Source: Pseudoflavonifractor phocaeensis (GTDB lineage Bacteria > Bacillota > Clostridia > Oscillospirales > Oscillospiraceae). From it: a stretch of DNA of 64,000 nucleotides. The stretch is from positions 1-64,000 of the forward strand of contig NZ_JADYUM010000005.1 in the NCBI RefSeq assembly GCF_021531815.1. Direction: 5' to 3'. Shown piece by piece: positions 32,239 through 40,888 of the stretch (its first letter is position 1; the number at the start of each line of letters is the position of its first letter). A program made the position numbers and the translations under genes. The notes under the pieces are model-generated. The model made no database searches. It was given only the letters and a program-made list of their open reading frames with translations, and was not told the origin of the DNA.

Positions 32239-34059
32239 ATGACCTTTGACGAGCTGAAGGAGAAGGCCCACAGCCTGCCCTTGAAGCCGGGTGTCTATAT
32301 TATGCAGGACGCCAAGAACACGGTGATCTATGTGGGCAAGGCCAAGGCGCTGAAAAACCGGGTGTCTCAGTATTTTCAGGACTCCTCCTCCCACACGGAA
32401 AAGACCCGGGCTATGGTGTCCCAGATCGACCACTTTGACGTGATCATCGCCGACAGCGAGTTTGAGGCCCTGGTGCTGGAGTGCTCTCTGATCAAGCGGC
32501 ACCAGCCCCGGTACAACATTCTGCTGAAGGATGACAAGGGCTACCCCTATATCCGCCTGTCCAACGAGGCCTATCCCCGGTTTTCCCTGGCCTCCAAGGC
32601 GGCGGAGGACGGGGCGCGGTACTTTGGTCCCTATGCCAGCCGCCACAACACCCAGGCTATCATCGATGCCCTGCGCACCGCCCTGCGGCTGCCCTCCTGT
32701 CATAAAAAGTTTCCCCGGGACATCGGCAAGGAGAGGCCCTGCCTCAACTTCCACATGGGCAAGTGTGACGGCTACTGCCGGAGCGATGAGTGGAAGGAGC
32801 AGCACGACCGGGCCATGGCCCAGGCGGTCTCTCTGCTGGAGGGTCACTTCAAGGAGGTCCAGGCCGACCTGACCGCCGAGATGGAGCGGGCAGCGGAGGA
32901 ACTGCGCTTTGAACAGGCCGCCGAGCTCCGGGACCGCCTGCGGGCCATCGAGCTGCTGGGCAAGCGGCAGAAGGTCATTGCCGGTTCCCTGGCCGACACA
33001 GACGTCACCGGCTTTTTCCGGGGGACGGCCAAGAGCTGCTTTGTGGTGCTTCACTATGTGGAGGGAGAGCTAGCCGCCAAGGACTTTGACCTGTTTGAAT
33101 CTCCGGTGGAGGAGGACGAGGGCAGCGTTCTGTCCTCCCTCATGCGGGAATACTATGTGGGCCGGACCCGCCTGCCCAAGCAGATCTTGCTGCCCTGCGA
33201 GCTGACGGACCAGGTGTCCCTGACCCGGATGCTGTCCGAGCAGGTGGGCAGCCGGGTGGAGCTGGTCACCCCCCAGCGGGGCGCGAAGATGGACCTGATC
33301 CGCCTGGCCAACCAGAACGCCCGGGAGGAGGTGGAGCGGGCCACCACCCGGGAAGAACGGCAAAATAAGCTGCTGGAGGCGCTGGGACGGATGCTGGGAC
33401 TGGACGGTCCGCCCCGCCGCATGGAGTCCTACGACATCTCCAACCAGGGAGCCAGCGACATCGTGGCCTCCATGGTGGTCTACGTGGATGGAAAGCCCCT
33501 GAAACGGGACTACCGGCGGTTCAAGCTGAAGGACATGGACGGCCCTGACGATTACGCTTCCATGGAACAGGTGCTCACCCGGCGGTTCCGCCGCTATCTG
33601 GACGGAGACGAAAAATTCTCCGACAAGCCCGACCTGCTCCTCATCGACGGTGGACACGAGCACGTGAAGGTGGCCGCCCGGGTGCTGGCAGCCATGAATC
33701 TGGACATCCCGGCCTACGGAATGGTAAAGGATGACCGGCACCGGACCCGTGCCCTGGTCCACCCGGACGGCCGGGAAATTGGCATCCAGGCCATCCCGGC
33801 GGTGTTCGCCCTCATCGGCCAGATCCAGGAGGAGACCCACCGCTTTGCCATCGAGTACCACCGGCAGCTCCAGGCGGGACACGTAAAAACCTCTGTTCTG
33901 GACAAAATACCCGGGGTGGGGGAGGTGCGCCGCACCCAGTTGCTGAAGCATTTCAAAAGCGTCAAGACCATCAAAGCCGCCTCGCTGGAGCAGCTTCAGG
34001 AGGTCGTGCCGAAGAATGCCGCCCAGGCGGTGTACCAATACTTTCATGGGGAAGAATAA
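32239..34059 (+). CDS. uvrC: Excinuclease ABC subunit C
   Basis: UvrC makes both incisions around a DNA lesion in nucleotide excision repair. The 606-residue protein has the N-terminal GIY-YIG nuclease (GVYIMQDAKNTVIYVGKAK at about 14-32) and a UVR motif for UvrB binding near 210-240 (ELRFEQAAELRDRL). The RNase H-like nuclease has ESYDISNQGASDIVASMV near 395-412, DLLLIDGGHEHV near 471, and a helix-hairpin-helix end LDKIPGVGEVRRTQLLKHF near 555. RBS GGAGAGGAGGGAG precedes the ATG. It stands alone, with no terminator clearly visible downstream. Confidence 0.96.
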   Translation: MTFDELKEKAHSLPLKPGVYIMQDAKNTVIYVGKAKALKNRVSQYFQDSSSHTEKTRAMVSQIDHFDVIIADSEFEALVLECSLIKRHQPRYNILLKDDKGYPYIRLSNEAYPRFSLASKAAEDGARYFGPYASRHNTQAIIDALRTALRLPSCHKKFPRDIGKERPCLNFHMGKCDGYCRSDEWKEQHDRAMAQAVSLLEGHFKEVQADLTAEMERAAEELRFEQAAELRDRLRAIELLGKRQKVIAGSLADTDVTGFFRGTAKSCFVVLHYVEGELAAKDFDLFESPVEEDEGSVLSSLMREYYVGRTRLPKQILLPCELTDQVSLTRMLSEQVGSRVELVTPQRGAKMDLIRLANQNAREEVERATTREERQNKLLEALGRMLGLDGPPRRMESYDISNQGASDIVASMVVYVDGKPLKRDYRRFKLKDMDGPDDYASMEQVLTRRFRRYLDGDEKFSDKPDLLLIDGGHEHVKVAARVLAAMNLDIPAYGMVKDDRHRTRALVHPDGREIGIQAIPAVFALIGQIQEETHRFAIEYHRQLQAGHVKTSVLDKIPGVGEVRRTQLLKHFKSVKTIKAASLEQLQEVVPKNAAQAVYQYFHGEE

Positions 34060-34658
34060 ATTTTAGTTTAGCTGTCCATGGAAGCGGAAACTCATGTAAT
34101 GTAGGGCAAGGGCTCTGCCCTTACCTTCGAGGGATGTATCAGCATGAGGGCCAGTTTACGAGGCAGAGGCTATGGTTTGTGGTGACTGTTGTTCAACGTA
34201 TGGTAGGGCGGCCCCTTGGGGCCGCCGCGGCAAAGAACCACGAACATTGAGCATCGCCTGCGGGCGGGACGGGAGATGGGGATATTTCGCCCCCGGGCGA
34301 GGTACTTTTGTAGAGATACAAAAGTACCCAAAAAATCTCCGGGCCCGCGGGCCCGGACCCGATGAGAGTTCGATTGGGAAAGTATTCCTTGCGTCCGGCG
34401 CGCAAAATTCGGTTCTGTTGCCTCTCTTTCCGGGCCTTCGGCCCTGGGTCGGGGAAACTTGGATTCAACAGCCGCTGAATCCTGCGCCTGGGTTTCACAA
34501 TTGTGCGGCGTGGTCCTTGACCGCGTTGGTCCGTCTATTGCATGCAGCTTGATTCATCGGCAGTCCGCATAGGTCAGTCCTACAGAGCGTAAAACTGCTG
34601 CCCCATAAACCAAAATTTTTCAGTGCATACAACAAACGAAAAGAAAGGAACAAAACTT
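34060..34658. other. Gene-free, strongly structured intergenic region with dispersed-repeat fragments
   Basis: About 600 bp lack a supported gene but are full of inverted repeats. GGGCA/TGCCC lies in 34101-34122, GGGCGGCCCC/GGGGCCGCC near 34206-34227, GTACTTTTGTA/TACAAAAGTAC near 34302-34327, and CCGGGCCCGCGGGCCCGG near 34340-34358. GTAGGGCAAGGGCTCTG (34101-34117) recurs exactly at 43946-43962, and GGCAGAGGCTATG nearby has an inverted relative there too. It looks like a mosaic of short genome-wide repeats. A frame at 34172-34552 lacks coding signs. Confidence 0.6.
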
Positions 34659-35216
34659 ATGCGTGTGATTTCCGGAGCGGCCCGGGGCCGTCGGTTAAAG
34701 GAACTCCAGGGGATGGACACCCGTCCCACCACCGATAAGGTGAAGGAATCCCTGTTCAATATCATCCAGTTTGAGATCGAGGGCCGCAAGGTGCTGGACC
34801 TGTTCGGCGGCACCGGGCAGCTGGGGATTGAGGCCCTTTCCCGGGGGGCAGACCGCTGCACCTTTGTAGACCAGCGCCGGGAGGCGACAGCGCTGATCCG
34901 GGAGAATTTGAAGACCTGCGGTTTTTCCGAGCGGTCCCATGTGGTCCAGGGAGACGCGCTGTCCTTTTTGGCCTCCTGCCGGGAGAAGTTTGACGTGATC
35001 CTGTTGGACCCCCCTTATCACACGGAGCTGCTGGAAAAAAGCATGGAAGCCATCACAAGGTTTGACATTCTTGCGGAACATGGTATAATGATTTGCGAAA
35101 GTGCCGCGGATCGGGAACTTCCTCCGCTGGCGCCCCCCTATGAGCAAGGGAGAGAGTACCGGTACGGTAAGATCAAATTGACCATTTGCCGCCGGGCGGG
35201 GAGTGAGAGAACATGA
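34659..35216 (+). CDS. rsmD: 16S rRNA (guanine966-N2)-methyltransferase
   Basis: RsmD methylates G966 of 16S rRNA in the 30S subunit. The 185-residue protein has the N-terminal MRVISGAARGRRL, TRPTTDKVKESLFNII, the SAM-binding VLDLFGGTGQLGIEALSRGA near 48-67, and the catalytic DPPY near 117-120. Start 34659 follows AAAGGAACAAAACTT. The frame is open to 34623, but MRVISG is the family start. It overlaps coaD by 4 nt, a gene pair conserved in many bacteria. Confidence 0.94.
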   Translation: MRVISGAARGRRLKELQGMDTRPTTDKVKESLFNIIQFEIEGRKVLDLFGGTGQLGIEALSRGADRCTFVDQRREATALIRENLKTCGFSERSHVVQGDALSFLASCREKFDVILLDPPYHTELLEKSMEAITRFDILAEHGIMICESAADRELPPLAPPYEQGREYRYGKIKLTICRRAGSERT

Positions 35217-35710
35217 GCGTCGCCATCTATCCCGGCAGCTTTGACCCGGTCACCCTGGGCCATTTGAACATCATCAAGCGGGCGGCCGCCTGTTTTGATA
35301 AGCTGATCGTCTGCGTGATGGTCAACTCCAAAAAGCAGGGGATGTTTACGCCGGAGGAGCGAGTGGACCTGCTGCGCCGTTCCACCGAGCGGTTCCACAA
35401 TGTGGAAGTGGATTTTTCCGACGAGCTGTTGGCTGACTATGCCAAGCGCCGCCGGGCCCATGTGGTGGTCAAGGGCCTGCGAGCAGTGTCAGATTTCGAG
35501 CAGGAGGTCCAGATGGCGGTCATCAATCGGAAGCTGAATCCCCGGCTGGAGACCATGTTCCTGGCCTCCAGTGAAAAGTATACGTATCTCAGCTCCACGA
35601 TCGTCAAGGAGATGGCGCGCTACGGAGCGGACCTGGCGGATTTTGTGCCCCGGGAGATCGTGGACGATGTGAACCGCCGTATGAGCGAGCTGCAGGGAAA
35701 GGAAGGATAA
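35213..35710 (+). CDS. coaD: Phosphopantetheine adenylyltransferase
   Basis: CoaD adenylylates 4'-phosphopantetheine to dephospho-CoA. The 165-residue nucleotidyltransferase has YPGSFDPVTLGHLNIIKRAA with the HxGH-type TLGH, KGLRAVSDFEQEVQMA near 88-103, and YTYLSSTIVKEMA near 122. ATGA overlap with rsmD gives coupled translation. The following coiled-coil gene starts 3 nt later. Confidence 0.96.
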   Translation: MSVAIYPGSFDPVTLGHLNIIKRAAACFDKLIVCVMVNSKKQGMFTPEERVDLLRRSTERFHNVEVDFSDELLADYAKRRRAHVVVKGLRAVSDFEQEVQMAVINRKLNPRLETMFLASSEKYTYLSSTIVKEMARYGADLADFVPREIVDDVNRRMSELQGKEG

Positions 35711-35713
35711 CCA

Positions 35714-36244
35714 ATGGCAAGCGGTGTGGAAGAACTGCTGGACATGCTTTTTGAAATGATCGACGAGGCGAAAAACGCCCCCTTCTCCAACGACAAGTGC
35801 ATTGTGGAGCGGGACCGGGCTCTGGATCTCATCGACGACATCCGCAGCCAGTTCCCCATGGAACTGGGGGAGGCCCGGAAGATGATGGCCAACCGGGCTG
35901 AGCTGGTGGCCTCCGCCAAGCGGGAGGCCGAGTCCATCCGCAAAGCCGCGGAGGATAAGGCACGGCAGCTGCTGGCGGAGGACGTGATCACCCTCCAGGC
36001 CAAGCAGCGGGCCAACGAGATGATGCAGACGGCGGAGGAGCGCAGCCGGGAGCTGAAGCGCTCGGCCAACGAGTACTGCGAGGACGCCCTGCGCCGCACC
36101 GAGGAGGCGGTGGCCGAGGCCTACGACGAGATCAAGAAGTCCCGCGCCCGGTTCCGGGCTGCCGCCGGGGTGTCTGCCGCCCCCGCTGCCGGGGCCAATG
36201 GAGGCTCCCGGCCCATCTATGACGCCGCCGCGGACGAAGATTAA
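35714..36244 (+). CDS. Coiled-coil protein of unknown function next to coaD
   Basis: The 176-residue protein is acidic-basic and almost wholly helical in character. Long heptad-like stretches at about 55-145 are rich in Ala, Glu, Arg and Lys (AEERSRELKRSANEYCEDAL), as in DivIVA-like or ATP-synthase-stalk-like proteins. The tail is Ala/Gly-rich. It has no signal peptide or catalytic motif. Similar genes commonly follow coaD in Clostridia. It may be a structural or cell-division associated protein, but no function can be assigned. A 17-bp bidirectional terminator follows. Confidence 0.8.
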   Translation: MASGVEELLDMLFEMIDEAKNAPFSNDKCIVERDRALDLIDDIRSQFPMELGEARKMMANRAELVASAKREAESIRKAAEDKARQLLAEDVITLQAKQRANEMMQTAEERSRELKRSANEYCEDALRRTEEAVAEAYDEIKKSRARFRAAAGVSAAPAAGANGGSRPIYDAAADED

Positions 36245-36245
36245 C

Positions 36246-36283
36246 AAAACAGCCCTTGGAGCAAAGGCTCCAAGGGCTGTTTT
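36246..36283. terminator. Bidirectional terminator
   Basis: AAAACAGCCCTTGGAGC pairs perfectly with GCTCCAAGGGCTGTTTT over 17 bp around AAAG. It serves both the coaD unit and the convergent SLH gene. Confidence 0.95.
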
Positions 36284-36307
36284 CATTGTCATCGACTTGG
36301 AAATGAA

Positions 36308-37627
36308 TCACCAGGGCAGCCAGCTGCCCTCCTCCCGGGCAGCCATGACGTCCAGAGCGCCGTCCAGCATCTCCGCGACCTCGCCCCGGGTCAGGGAACA
36401 GGACAGGGCGGCGGAGTTGGCGGCTCCGGTGTTCAGAATACCGGAAGCGGTCAGATTGGCGGCGGATTGGGCGGCCCAGTGGGCGTCGCTGTCGGAGAAG
36501 AAGACCTCGGCGGGGACGTCGGTGATGTTCAGCAGGCGGTCCAGCATCACCGTGGCCTCGCCAAGGGTGACAGTCTGGTCCGCGCCGAAGACGGGGGCGC
36601 CCTCTTCATCCCGGGAGCCCTGGATGGTCCCGGCCTTGAGGGCTGCGGAGACAGAGCCCTTGGCCCAGGTGGGGATGGCGCTGTCGTCGGCAAACCCGGT
36701 GAGGGTGACGTCCTCCATGGGCTCCAGACCGGATACCGCCATGGCCATGGTCAGGAACTGGGCGCGGCTCACAGGCTCGTCGGGCTCAAAGAAGTACTGC
36801 CCGTTCATATACTCGCCCACATAGACGCCCTCCTCCGCCAGACGGATGGCGGCCTTGTGAGCGCTGCTGCCCTCCATGTCGGCGTAGGTCACCTTGGTGT
36901 CCGGCTTCTCGATGCGGACGGTGACTTTGGCCTCGGAGGAGGTGTTGCCGGCGGGGTCCACGGCCACGTAGGTGAAGGAGTCGCTACCCGTTTTATTTTC
37001 ATAGGGGGTGTAAACAAACTGGCTGGAGCCGTCTTCCGCCATGGTGACAGCGCCCCGGGCGGGGTTGGAGGTCAGCTCAAAGGAGAGCAGGTCCCCTTCG
37101 CTGTCCACCGCGTCGAAATAGCCGGTGATGGCGATGTTCTTATAGGTGGACAGGTCCATGTTCCGGGCGATGGGGGCCTGGTTCTCCTGAGTGAGCAGGT
37201 ACAGGGTGACGGTGGTGGTCCTGCTGTCCTGACCGGAGGAGAAAGAGGGGGTGAAGGTGAAGGCGGTGGTGGTGACGATGGGATTCTGGGAGGACTGGAA
37301 GCGCAGTCCGCCCAGGGCGGTGCTGTCCACCACGGCGCCCGCCGCCAGGGGCTGTCCGCCGATGACCAGGATGCCGGCCCCCGGGTCGGGGAGGGTGTCG
37401 ATGGTGATGCTGTTCAGGGTGGCCTTGTTGTCCGTTTTGACCACAAAGTCCTCCGGCTCGAAGGCGATGATGGAGCCAATCAGTCCGTTTTTGGAGAAGT
37501 CGCTCACGTAGGGCGCGTCTTCCTTTTTGTTCCAGAAAAAGGCGGAGGCGGGGGAGGACAGGGTACACACCAGGGCCAGTGCCATCAGAGCCGCCAGCCT
37601 CCGGGAAAGAGAGAAGGAACGTTTCAT
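36308..37627 (-). CDS. Secreted S-layer-homology domain protein with cadherin-like repeat
   Basis: The 439-residue exported protein has a signal peptide (basic start, ALMALALVCTLSSPASA). A region at about 30-130 is of unknown fold. An Ig/cadherin-like tandem domain spans about 130-250 (TGYFDAVDSEGDLLSFEL, SFTYVAVDPAGNTS). About 255-439 hold two to three SLH repeats (AIRLAEEGVYVGEYMNGQYFFEPDEPVSRAQFL and AHWAAQSAANLTASGILN). SLH repeats bind pyruvylated cell-wall polymer, so the protein should sit on the cell surface. The start is at 37627, where GGAGGTATCCC precedes the ATG. The frame continues upstream but loses the signal peptide context. It is a single gene, convergent with the coaD unit. 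Confidence 0.85.
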   Translation of the reverse strand: MKRSFSLSRRLAALMALALVCTLSSPASAFFWNKKEDAPYVSDFSKNGLIGSIIAFEPEDFVVKTDNKATLNSITIDTLPDPGAGILVIGGQPLAAGAVVDSTALGGLRFQSSQNPIVTTTAFTFTPSFSSGQDSRTTTVTLYLLTQENQAPIARNMDLSTYKNIAITGYFDAVDSEGDLLSFELTSNPARGAVTMAEDGSSQFVYTPYENKTGSDSFTYVAVDPAGNTSSEAKVTVRIEKPDTKVTYADMEGSSAHKAAIRLAEEGVYVGEYMNGQYFFEPDEPVSRAQFLTMAMAVSGLEPMEDVTLTGFADDSAIPTWAKGSVSAALKAGTIQGSRDEEGAPVFGADQTVTLGEATVMLDRLLNITDVPAEVFFSDSDAHWAAQSAANLTASGILNTGAANSAALSCSLTRGEVAEMLDGALDVMAAREEGSWLPW

Positions 37628-37697
37628 GGGATACCTCCATTCGTTTCGTGATGTATCCCTATTGTTCTTTCTTTCCTGTGAAATTATGCGGCTCCGG

Positions 37698-38186
37698 TCA
37701 GAAACGCAGGCGCATCTGATACCACACAACGTCCCCGTGGGTGGAACCGGATACGCCCTCGCTGACAAAGCCCAAATTGCCGTAGTAGTGCAGCAGGGCC
37801 TCCTTGCAGGTGAGGACCAGTCCCTTGCGGCCCTGGGCCCGTGCGTCTTCGATGGCCCGGCGGAGCAGCAGCTGGGCATAGCCCCGGCGTCGTGCCTCCG
37901 GGAGGGTGTTGACCCCGAAGATCATCTGCCAGGCGCCGTCCTCCCGGTGGAGAGAGGCGTCCTGGTACATCTCGTCCCGGAGGTCGGCCTCGTCGGTGAC
38001 CATGCCGTTGACAAAGCTGACCAGCTTGTCCCCCTCGTAAAGGAGCCAGAAATGGTCAGGATAGGCTGCCAGACGGCCCATAAAGTCCTCGCGGGTGGCC
38101 GCCTCGGCTGGCGGGAAGCAGGCAGCCTCCACCCGGGTCACTGCCTCCAAATCGGCTGGAGTGGCTGTACGGATCATCAATGCCAT
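37698..38186 (-). CDS. GNAT-family N-acetyltransferase
   Basis: A 162-residue acetyl-CoA-dependent acyltransferase. It begins MALMIRTATPADLEAVTRVE and has the acetyl-CoA-binding loop LPEARRRGYAQLLLRRAI near 102-119, and the C-terminal HYYGNLGF motif near 138. GGGAGGTGAG precedes the ATG at 38186. It starts 5 nt after cysK ends, so it is cotranscribed with the cysteine synthase gene. The substrate is unknown; a serine or other amino acid role by association is speculation. Confidence 0.88.
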   Translation of the reverse strand: MALMIRTATPADLEAVTRVEAACFPPAEAATREDFMGRLAAYPDHFWLLYEGDKLVSFVNGMVTDEADLRDEMYQDASLHREDGAWQMIFGVNTLPEARRRGYAQLLLRRAIEDARAQGRKGLVLTCKEALLHYYGNLGFVSEGVSGSTHGDVVWYQMRLRF

Positions 38187-38191
38187 TTTGC

Positions 38192-39124
38192 TCACCTCCC
38201 GAACATGGGGGAGGACAGGTAGCGGTCCCCGGAGTCGGGCAGAAGGACCACGATGGTCTTGCCCCGGTTTTCTTCCAACTGGGCCAGCTGTCCCGCCGCC
38301 CACAGGGCCGCCCCGGAGGAGATGCCCACCAGGATGCCCTCAGTCCGGACCACGTCCCGGCCCGCCTGGAAGGCGTCCTCGTCCTTCACCCGGATCACCT
38401 GGTCGTAGACAGAGCGGTCCAGTGTGGCGGGAATAAAGTTGGCGCCGATGCCCTGGATCTGGTGGGGACCCGCCTGTCCGCCGGAGAGCAGGGGGGAGGC
38501 GTCGGGCTCCACCGCCACCACCCGGACCCGGGGGTTTTGTTCTTTCAGATAGCGTCCGGTGCCCGAGAGGGTGCCGCCGGTGCCCACGGTGGCCACAAAG
38601 ATGTCCACCGTCCCGTCGGTGTCCCGCCAGATCTCGGGGCCGGTGGTGCGGTAGTGGGCCTCAGGGTTGGCGGGGTTGTCGAACTGGCCGGGGATGAAGC
38701 TGCCGGGAATGGAGGCGGCCAGCTCCCGGGACTTTTCCACCGCCCCCTGCATCCCCTGCGCTCCGGGGGTGAGGACCAGCTGGGCGCCGTAGGCCGCCAG
38801 CATGGCCCGGCGCTCGGCGCTCATGGTGTCGGGCATGGTGAGAATGACCTTGTATCCCCGGACGGCGGCCACACAGGCCAGACCGATGCCGGTGTTCCCG
38901 GAAGTGGGTTCGATGATGGTGGAGCCGGGTTTCAGCAGTCCCCGGGCCTCCGCGTCCTCGATGAGGTGCAATCCCACCCGGTCCTTGGCGGAACCGGCGG
39001 GATTGAGATACTCCAGCTTTGCCAGCACAGTCGATGTAAAGTGATGCTCCGCCCCGTAGCGGTCCAGCCGGAGCAGGGGGGTGCTGCCGATCAGTTCTTC
39101 CACACTGTTGCAGTAATGGACCAT
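38192..39124 (-). CDS. cysK: Cysteine synthase (O-acetylserine sulfhydrylase)
   Basis: CysK makes L-cysteine from O-acetylserine and sulfide with pyridoxal phosphate. The 310-residue protein has NPAGSAKDR with the PLP Lys47, EPTSGNTGIGLA near 72-83, GTGGTLSGTGR near 178 for the phosphate, and GISSGAA near 266. Its own near-consensus promoter lies upstream on the minus strand, and the GNAT gene follows 5 nt after the stop. Confidence 0.95.
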   Translation of the reverse strand: MVHYCNSVEELIGSTPLLRLDRYGAEHHFTSTVLAKLEYLNPAGSAKDRVGLHLIEDAEARGLLKPGSTIIEPTSGNTGIGLACVAAVRGYKVILTMPDTMSAERRAMLAAYGAQLVLTPGAQGMQGAVEKSRELAASIPGSFIPGQFDNPANPEAHYRTTGPEIWRDTDGTVDIFVATVGTGGTLSGTGRYLKEQNPRVRVVAVEPDASPLLSGGQAGPHQIQGIGANFIPATLDRSVYDQVIRVKDEDAFQAGRDVVRTEGILVGISSGAALWAAGQLAQLEENRGKTIVVLLPDSGDRYLSSPMFGR

Positions 39125-39169
39125 GGTCTATCATCCTTTCCGGAAAATAGTTTGGAAACAGATGGGACT

Positions 39170-39198
39170 ATCATATCCCCCGGAGGTCGTTCTGTCAA
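39170..39198 (-). promoter_or_regulatory. cysK promoter
   Basis: On the minus strand TTGACA (39198-39193), a 17-nt spacer and TATGAT (39175-39170). Confidence 0.88.
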
Positions 39199-39203
39199 TT
39201 CGA

Positions 39204-39232
39204 TTGCAAAAGCCGCAAAAAAGGGATATAAT
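39204..39232 (+). promoter_or_regulatory. Promoter of the patatin-like gene
   Basis: TTGCAA (39204-39209), a 17-nt spacer and TATAAT (39227-39232). It diverges from the cysK promoter with the -35 boxes 5 bp apart, so the two could share a regulator. Confidence 0.88.
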
Positions 39233-39271
39233 AAAAATGCTTAAAAATCCTGAACTAACGAGGTTTGCACT

Positions 39272-40123
39272 ATGAAAACAGGACTGGTTCTGGAGGGCGG
39301 AGCCCTCCGCGCGATTTTTTCCAGCGGCGTGTGCGACGGTATGCTGGAGGGAAACATTATGCCCGACTACCTGGTGGGGGTCTCGGCGGGTATCGCCTAT
39401 GGGGTGAGCTACCTCTCACGTCAACCCAGGCGGAACCTGGAAGTGGTCACCACCTATGCGCCGGACCGCCGGTATATGGGGATGAACAACCTGGCGGACA
39501 AGAATAACCGGAGCTATTTTGGGTTGAAATTTGCCTATGATACCATCCCCAACGAGCTGATCCCCTTTGATTATGATGCCTTCGCCGCCTATCCCGGCCA
39601 GGTGGAGGCGGTGGTCACCAACCTGAACACGGGAGAGGCGGACTATATGGAGGTGGCCCGGAGGGAACGGAACTCCCCGCTGCTTCAGGCCACCTGCGCC
39701 ATGCCTCTGATGTTTCCCATTTACCACATCAACGGCCAGCCCTACCTGGACGGAGGCGTGGCCGACTCCATCCCCTGGAAGCACGCCATGGAGCAGGGCT
39801 GCGACCGGGTGATGGTGGTCATGACCCATCCACGGGACTATGTGCGGAAAGGGGAGAAGCTGATGCCCCTGATCCGCAAGACTTACCGGGAATACCCCAA
39901 CTTTGTGGCAGCCATGGAGAGCCGGGCCCAGCGGTATAACGAGGACCGGGAGCGGATCTTTGAGCTGGAGCGCCAGGGAAAGCTGCTTGTCATCGCCCCG
40001 GAGTCCACCATGGGGGTGTCCCGCACGGAGCGGGACCCGGACAAGCTGCGGCTGCTGTGGGGCCATGGGTACCAGGCGGCGGTGGACCGGCTGGAGGAGA
40101 TCAGGGCGTTTTTTGGCTGTTGA
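39272..40123 (+). CDS. Patatin-like phospholipase family protein
   Basis: The 283-residue protein belongs to the patatin family of Ser/Asp-dyad lipid acyl hydrolases. It has the oxyanion-hole glycine run LVLEGGALRAIF near 5-16, the nucleophile elbow GVSAG near 35-39 and the dyad Asp in LDGGVADSIPW near 153. It has no signal peptide, so it acts in the cytoplasm. The closest-looking members are the YqhO/RssA-like bacterial esterases of unknown substrate. It is a single gene with its own strong promoter, and its 3' end overlaps a small minus-strand gene by 23 nt. Confidence 0.88.
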   Translation: MKTGLVLEGGALRAIFSSGVCDGMLEGNIMPDYLVGVSAGIAYGVSYLSRQPRRNLEVVTTYAPDRRYMGMNNLADKNNRSYFGLKFAYDTIPNELIPFDYDAFAAYPGQVEAVVTNLNTGEADYMEVARRERNSPLLQATCAMPLMFPIYHINGQPYLDGGVADSIPWKHAMEQGCDRVMVVMTHPRDYVRKGEKLMPLIRKTYREYPNFVAAMESRAQRYNEDRERIFELERQGKLLVIAPESTMGVSRTERDPDKLRLLWGHGYQAAVDRLEEIRAFFGC

Positions 40124-40367
40124 GGTCTTCTTCTGTATCCGCCTCTTGTCCCGTTTCGGACTCAGGAGGGCACAGGGAGCGGCAGTCCCGGAACAGGTTG
40201 GGCTGGAGGGCAAAGAGGGCCAGGGTGTCGCCCACGATGGTGAAAAAGGCGGCCATTTTGCCCACGGTGTCCTCGTCCTGGTCCTGGGCCAGCAGGACAG
40301 ACAGGGCCACCGCCAGCACCAGCAGCTCCCGGCTGTCGCGGTCAAATAAGGAACACAGGGATACCAC
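40101..40367 (-). CDS. Small hydrophobic protein of unknown function
   Basis: An 88-residue frame with a probable GTG start. The middle has two amphipathic-to-hydrophobic helices (RELLVLAVALSVLLAQD and KMAAFFTIVGDTLALFALQP), while the tail is charged. The composition is protein-like on this strand only, and short proteins of this kind are common in this bacterial group. Against it, a G-rich run lies directly before the GTG with poor spacing, and the end overlaps the patatin gene. It is possible but not certain. Confidence 0.5.
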   Translation of the reverse strand: MVSLCSLFDRDSRELLVLAVALSVLLAQDQDEDTVGKMAAFFTIVGDTLALFALQPNLFRDCRSLCPPESETGQEADTEEDLNSQKTP

Positions 40368-40409
40368 CCCCGGGCCATCTTATGCGCGGCTCCGGCGGGT
40401 GGTTTTCTC

Positions 40410-40438
40410 TTTTCAAAGCGCGTCCCATATGGTATGAT
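40410..40438 (+). promoter_or_regulatory. Promoter of the DUF3842-aldo/keto reductase pair
   Basis: TTTTCA (40410-40415), a 17-nt spacer and TATGAT (40433-40438) with extended -10 TGG. Confidence 0.7.
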
Positions 40439-40471
40439 TGACTCATCTGAAATAAAGCGGGGAATTTTACC

Positions 40472-40885
40472 ATGAAAATCGTCGTTGTAGACGGCCAGGG
40501 CGGCCGTTTGGGAAAGCTGCTGGTGGAGGGGGTCAAGGCCCGCCTGCCCCAGGCTCAGGTCTATGCCCTGGGCACCAACAGCATCGCCACCGCCACCATG
40601 CTCAAGGCGGGCGCCGACTTTGGCGCCACGGGAGAGAATCCGGTGATCCGGGGCGTCATGGACGCGGACGCGGTGCTGGGTCCGGTGGGCATTGTGGTGG
40701 CCCACGCCATCCTGGGGGAAGTGACCCCCGCCATGGCTGAGGCGGTGGGTGGCTGCCGGGCCAGAAAGTTTCTGGTGCCCATGAACAGCTGCGGCGTGGT
40801 GGTGGCCGGTGTGAAGGAGCAGCCCTTGCCGGCCTATGTGGCCCAGGCGGTGGAGCAGATGGCGGAAGCCTTGAAGGAGGATTAG
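40472..40885 (+). CDS. DUF3842 family protein
   Basis: The 137-residue protein begins MKIVVVDGQGGRLGKLLVEG, a glycine-rich Rossmann-like start. It also contains ALGTNSIATATMLKAGAD and VPMNSCGVVVAGV, the conserved core of DUF3842, a family found in Clostridia without a known function. It is probably a small nucleotide- or metabolite-binding protein. It is followed 3 nt later by an aldo/keto reductase gene, so the two may act together. Confidence 0.85.
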   Translation: MKIVVVDGQGGRLGKLLVEGVKARLPQAQVYALGTNSIATATMLKAGADFGATGENPVIRGVMDADAVLGPVGIVVAHAILGEVTPAMAEAVGGCRARKFLVPMNSCGVVVAGVKEQPLPAYVAQAVEQMAEALKED

Positions 40886-40888
40886 AGC

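Noticed and set aside
34172-34552. 126-codon frame between uvrC and rsmD
   Set aside because: It runs through repeat hairpins, has no ribosome site and no protein-like pattern.
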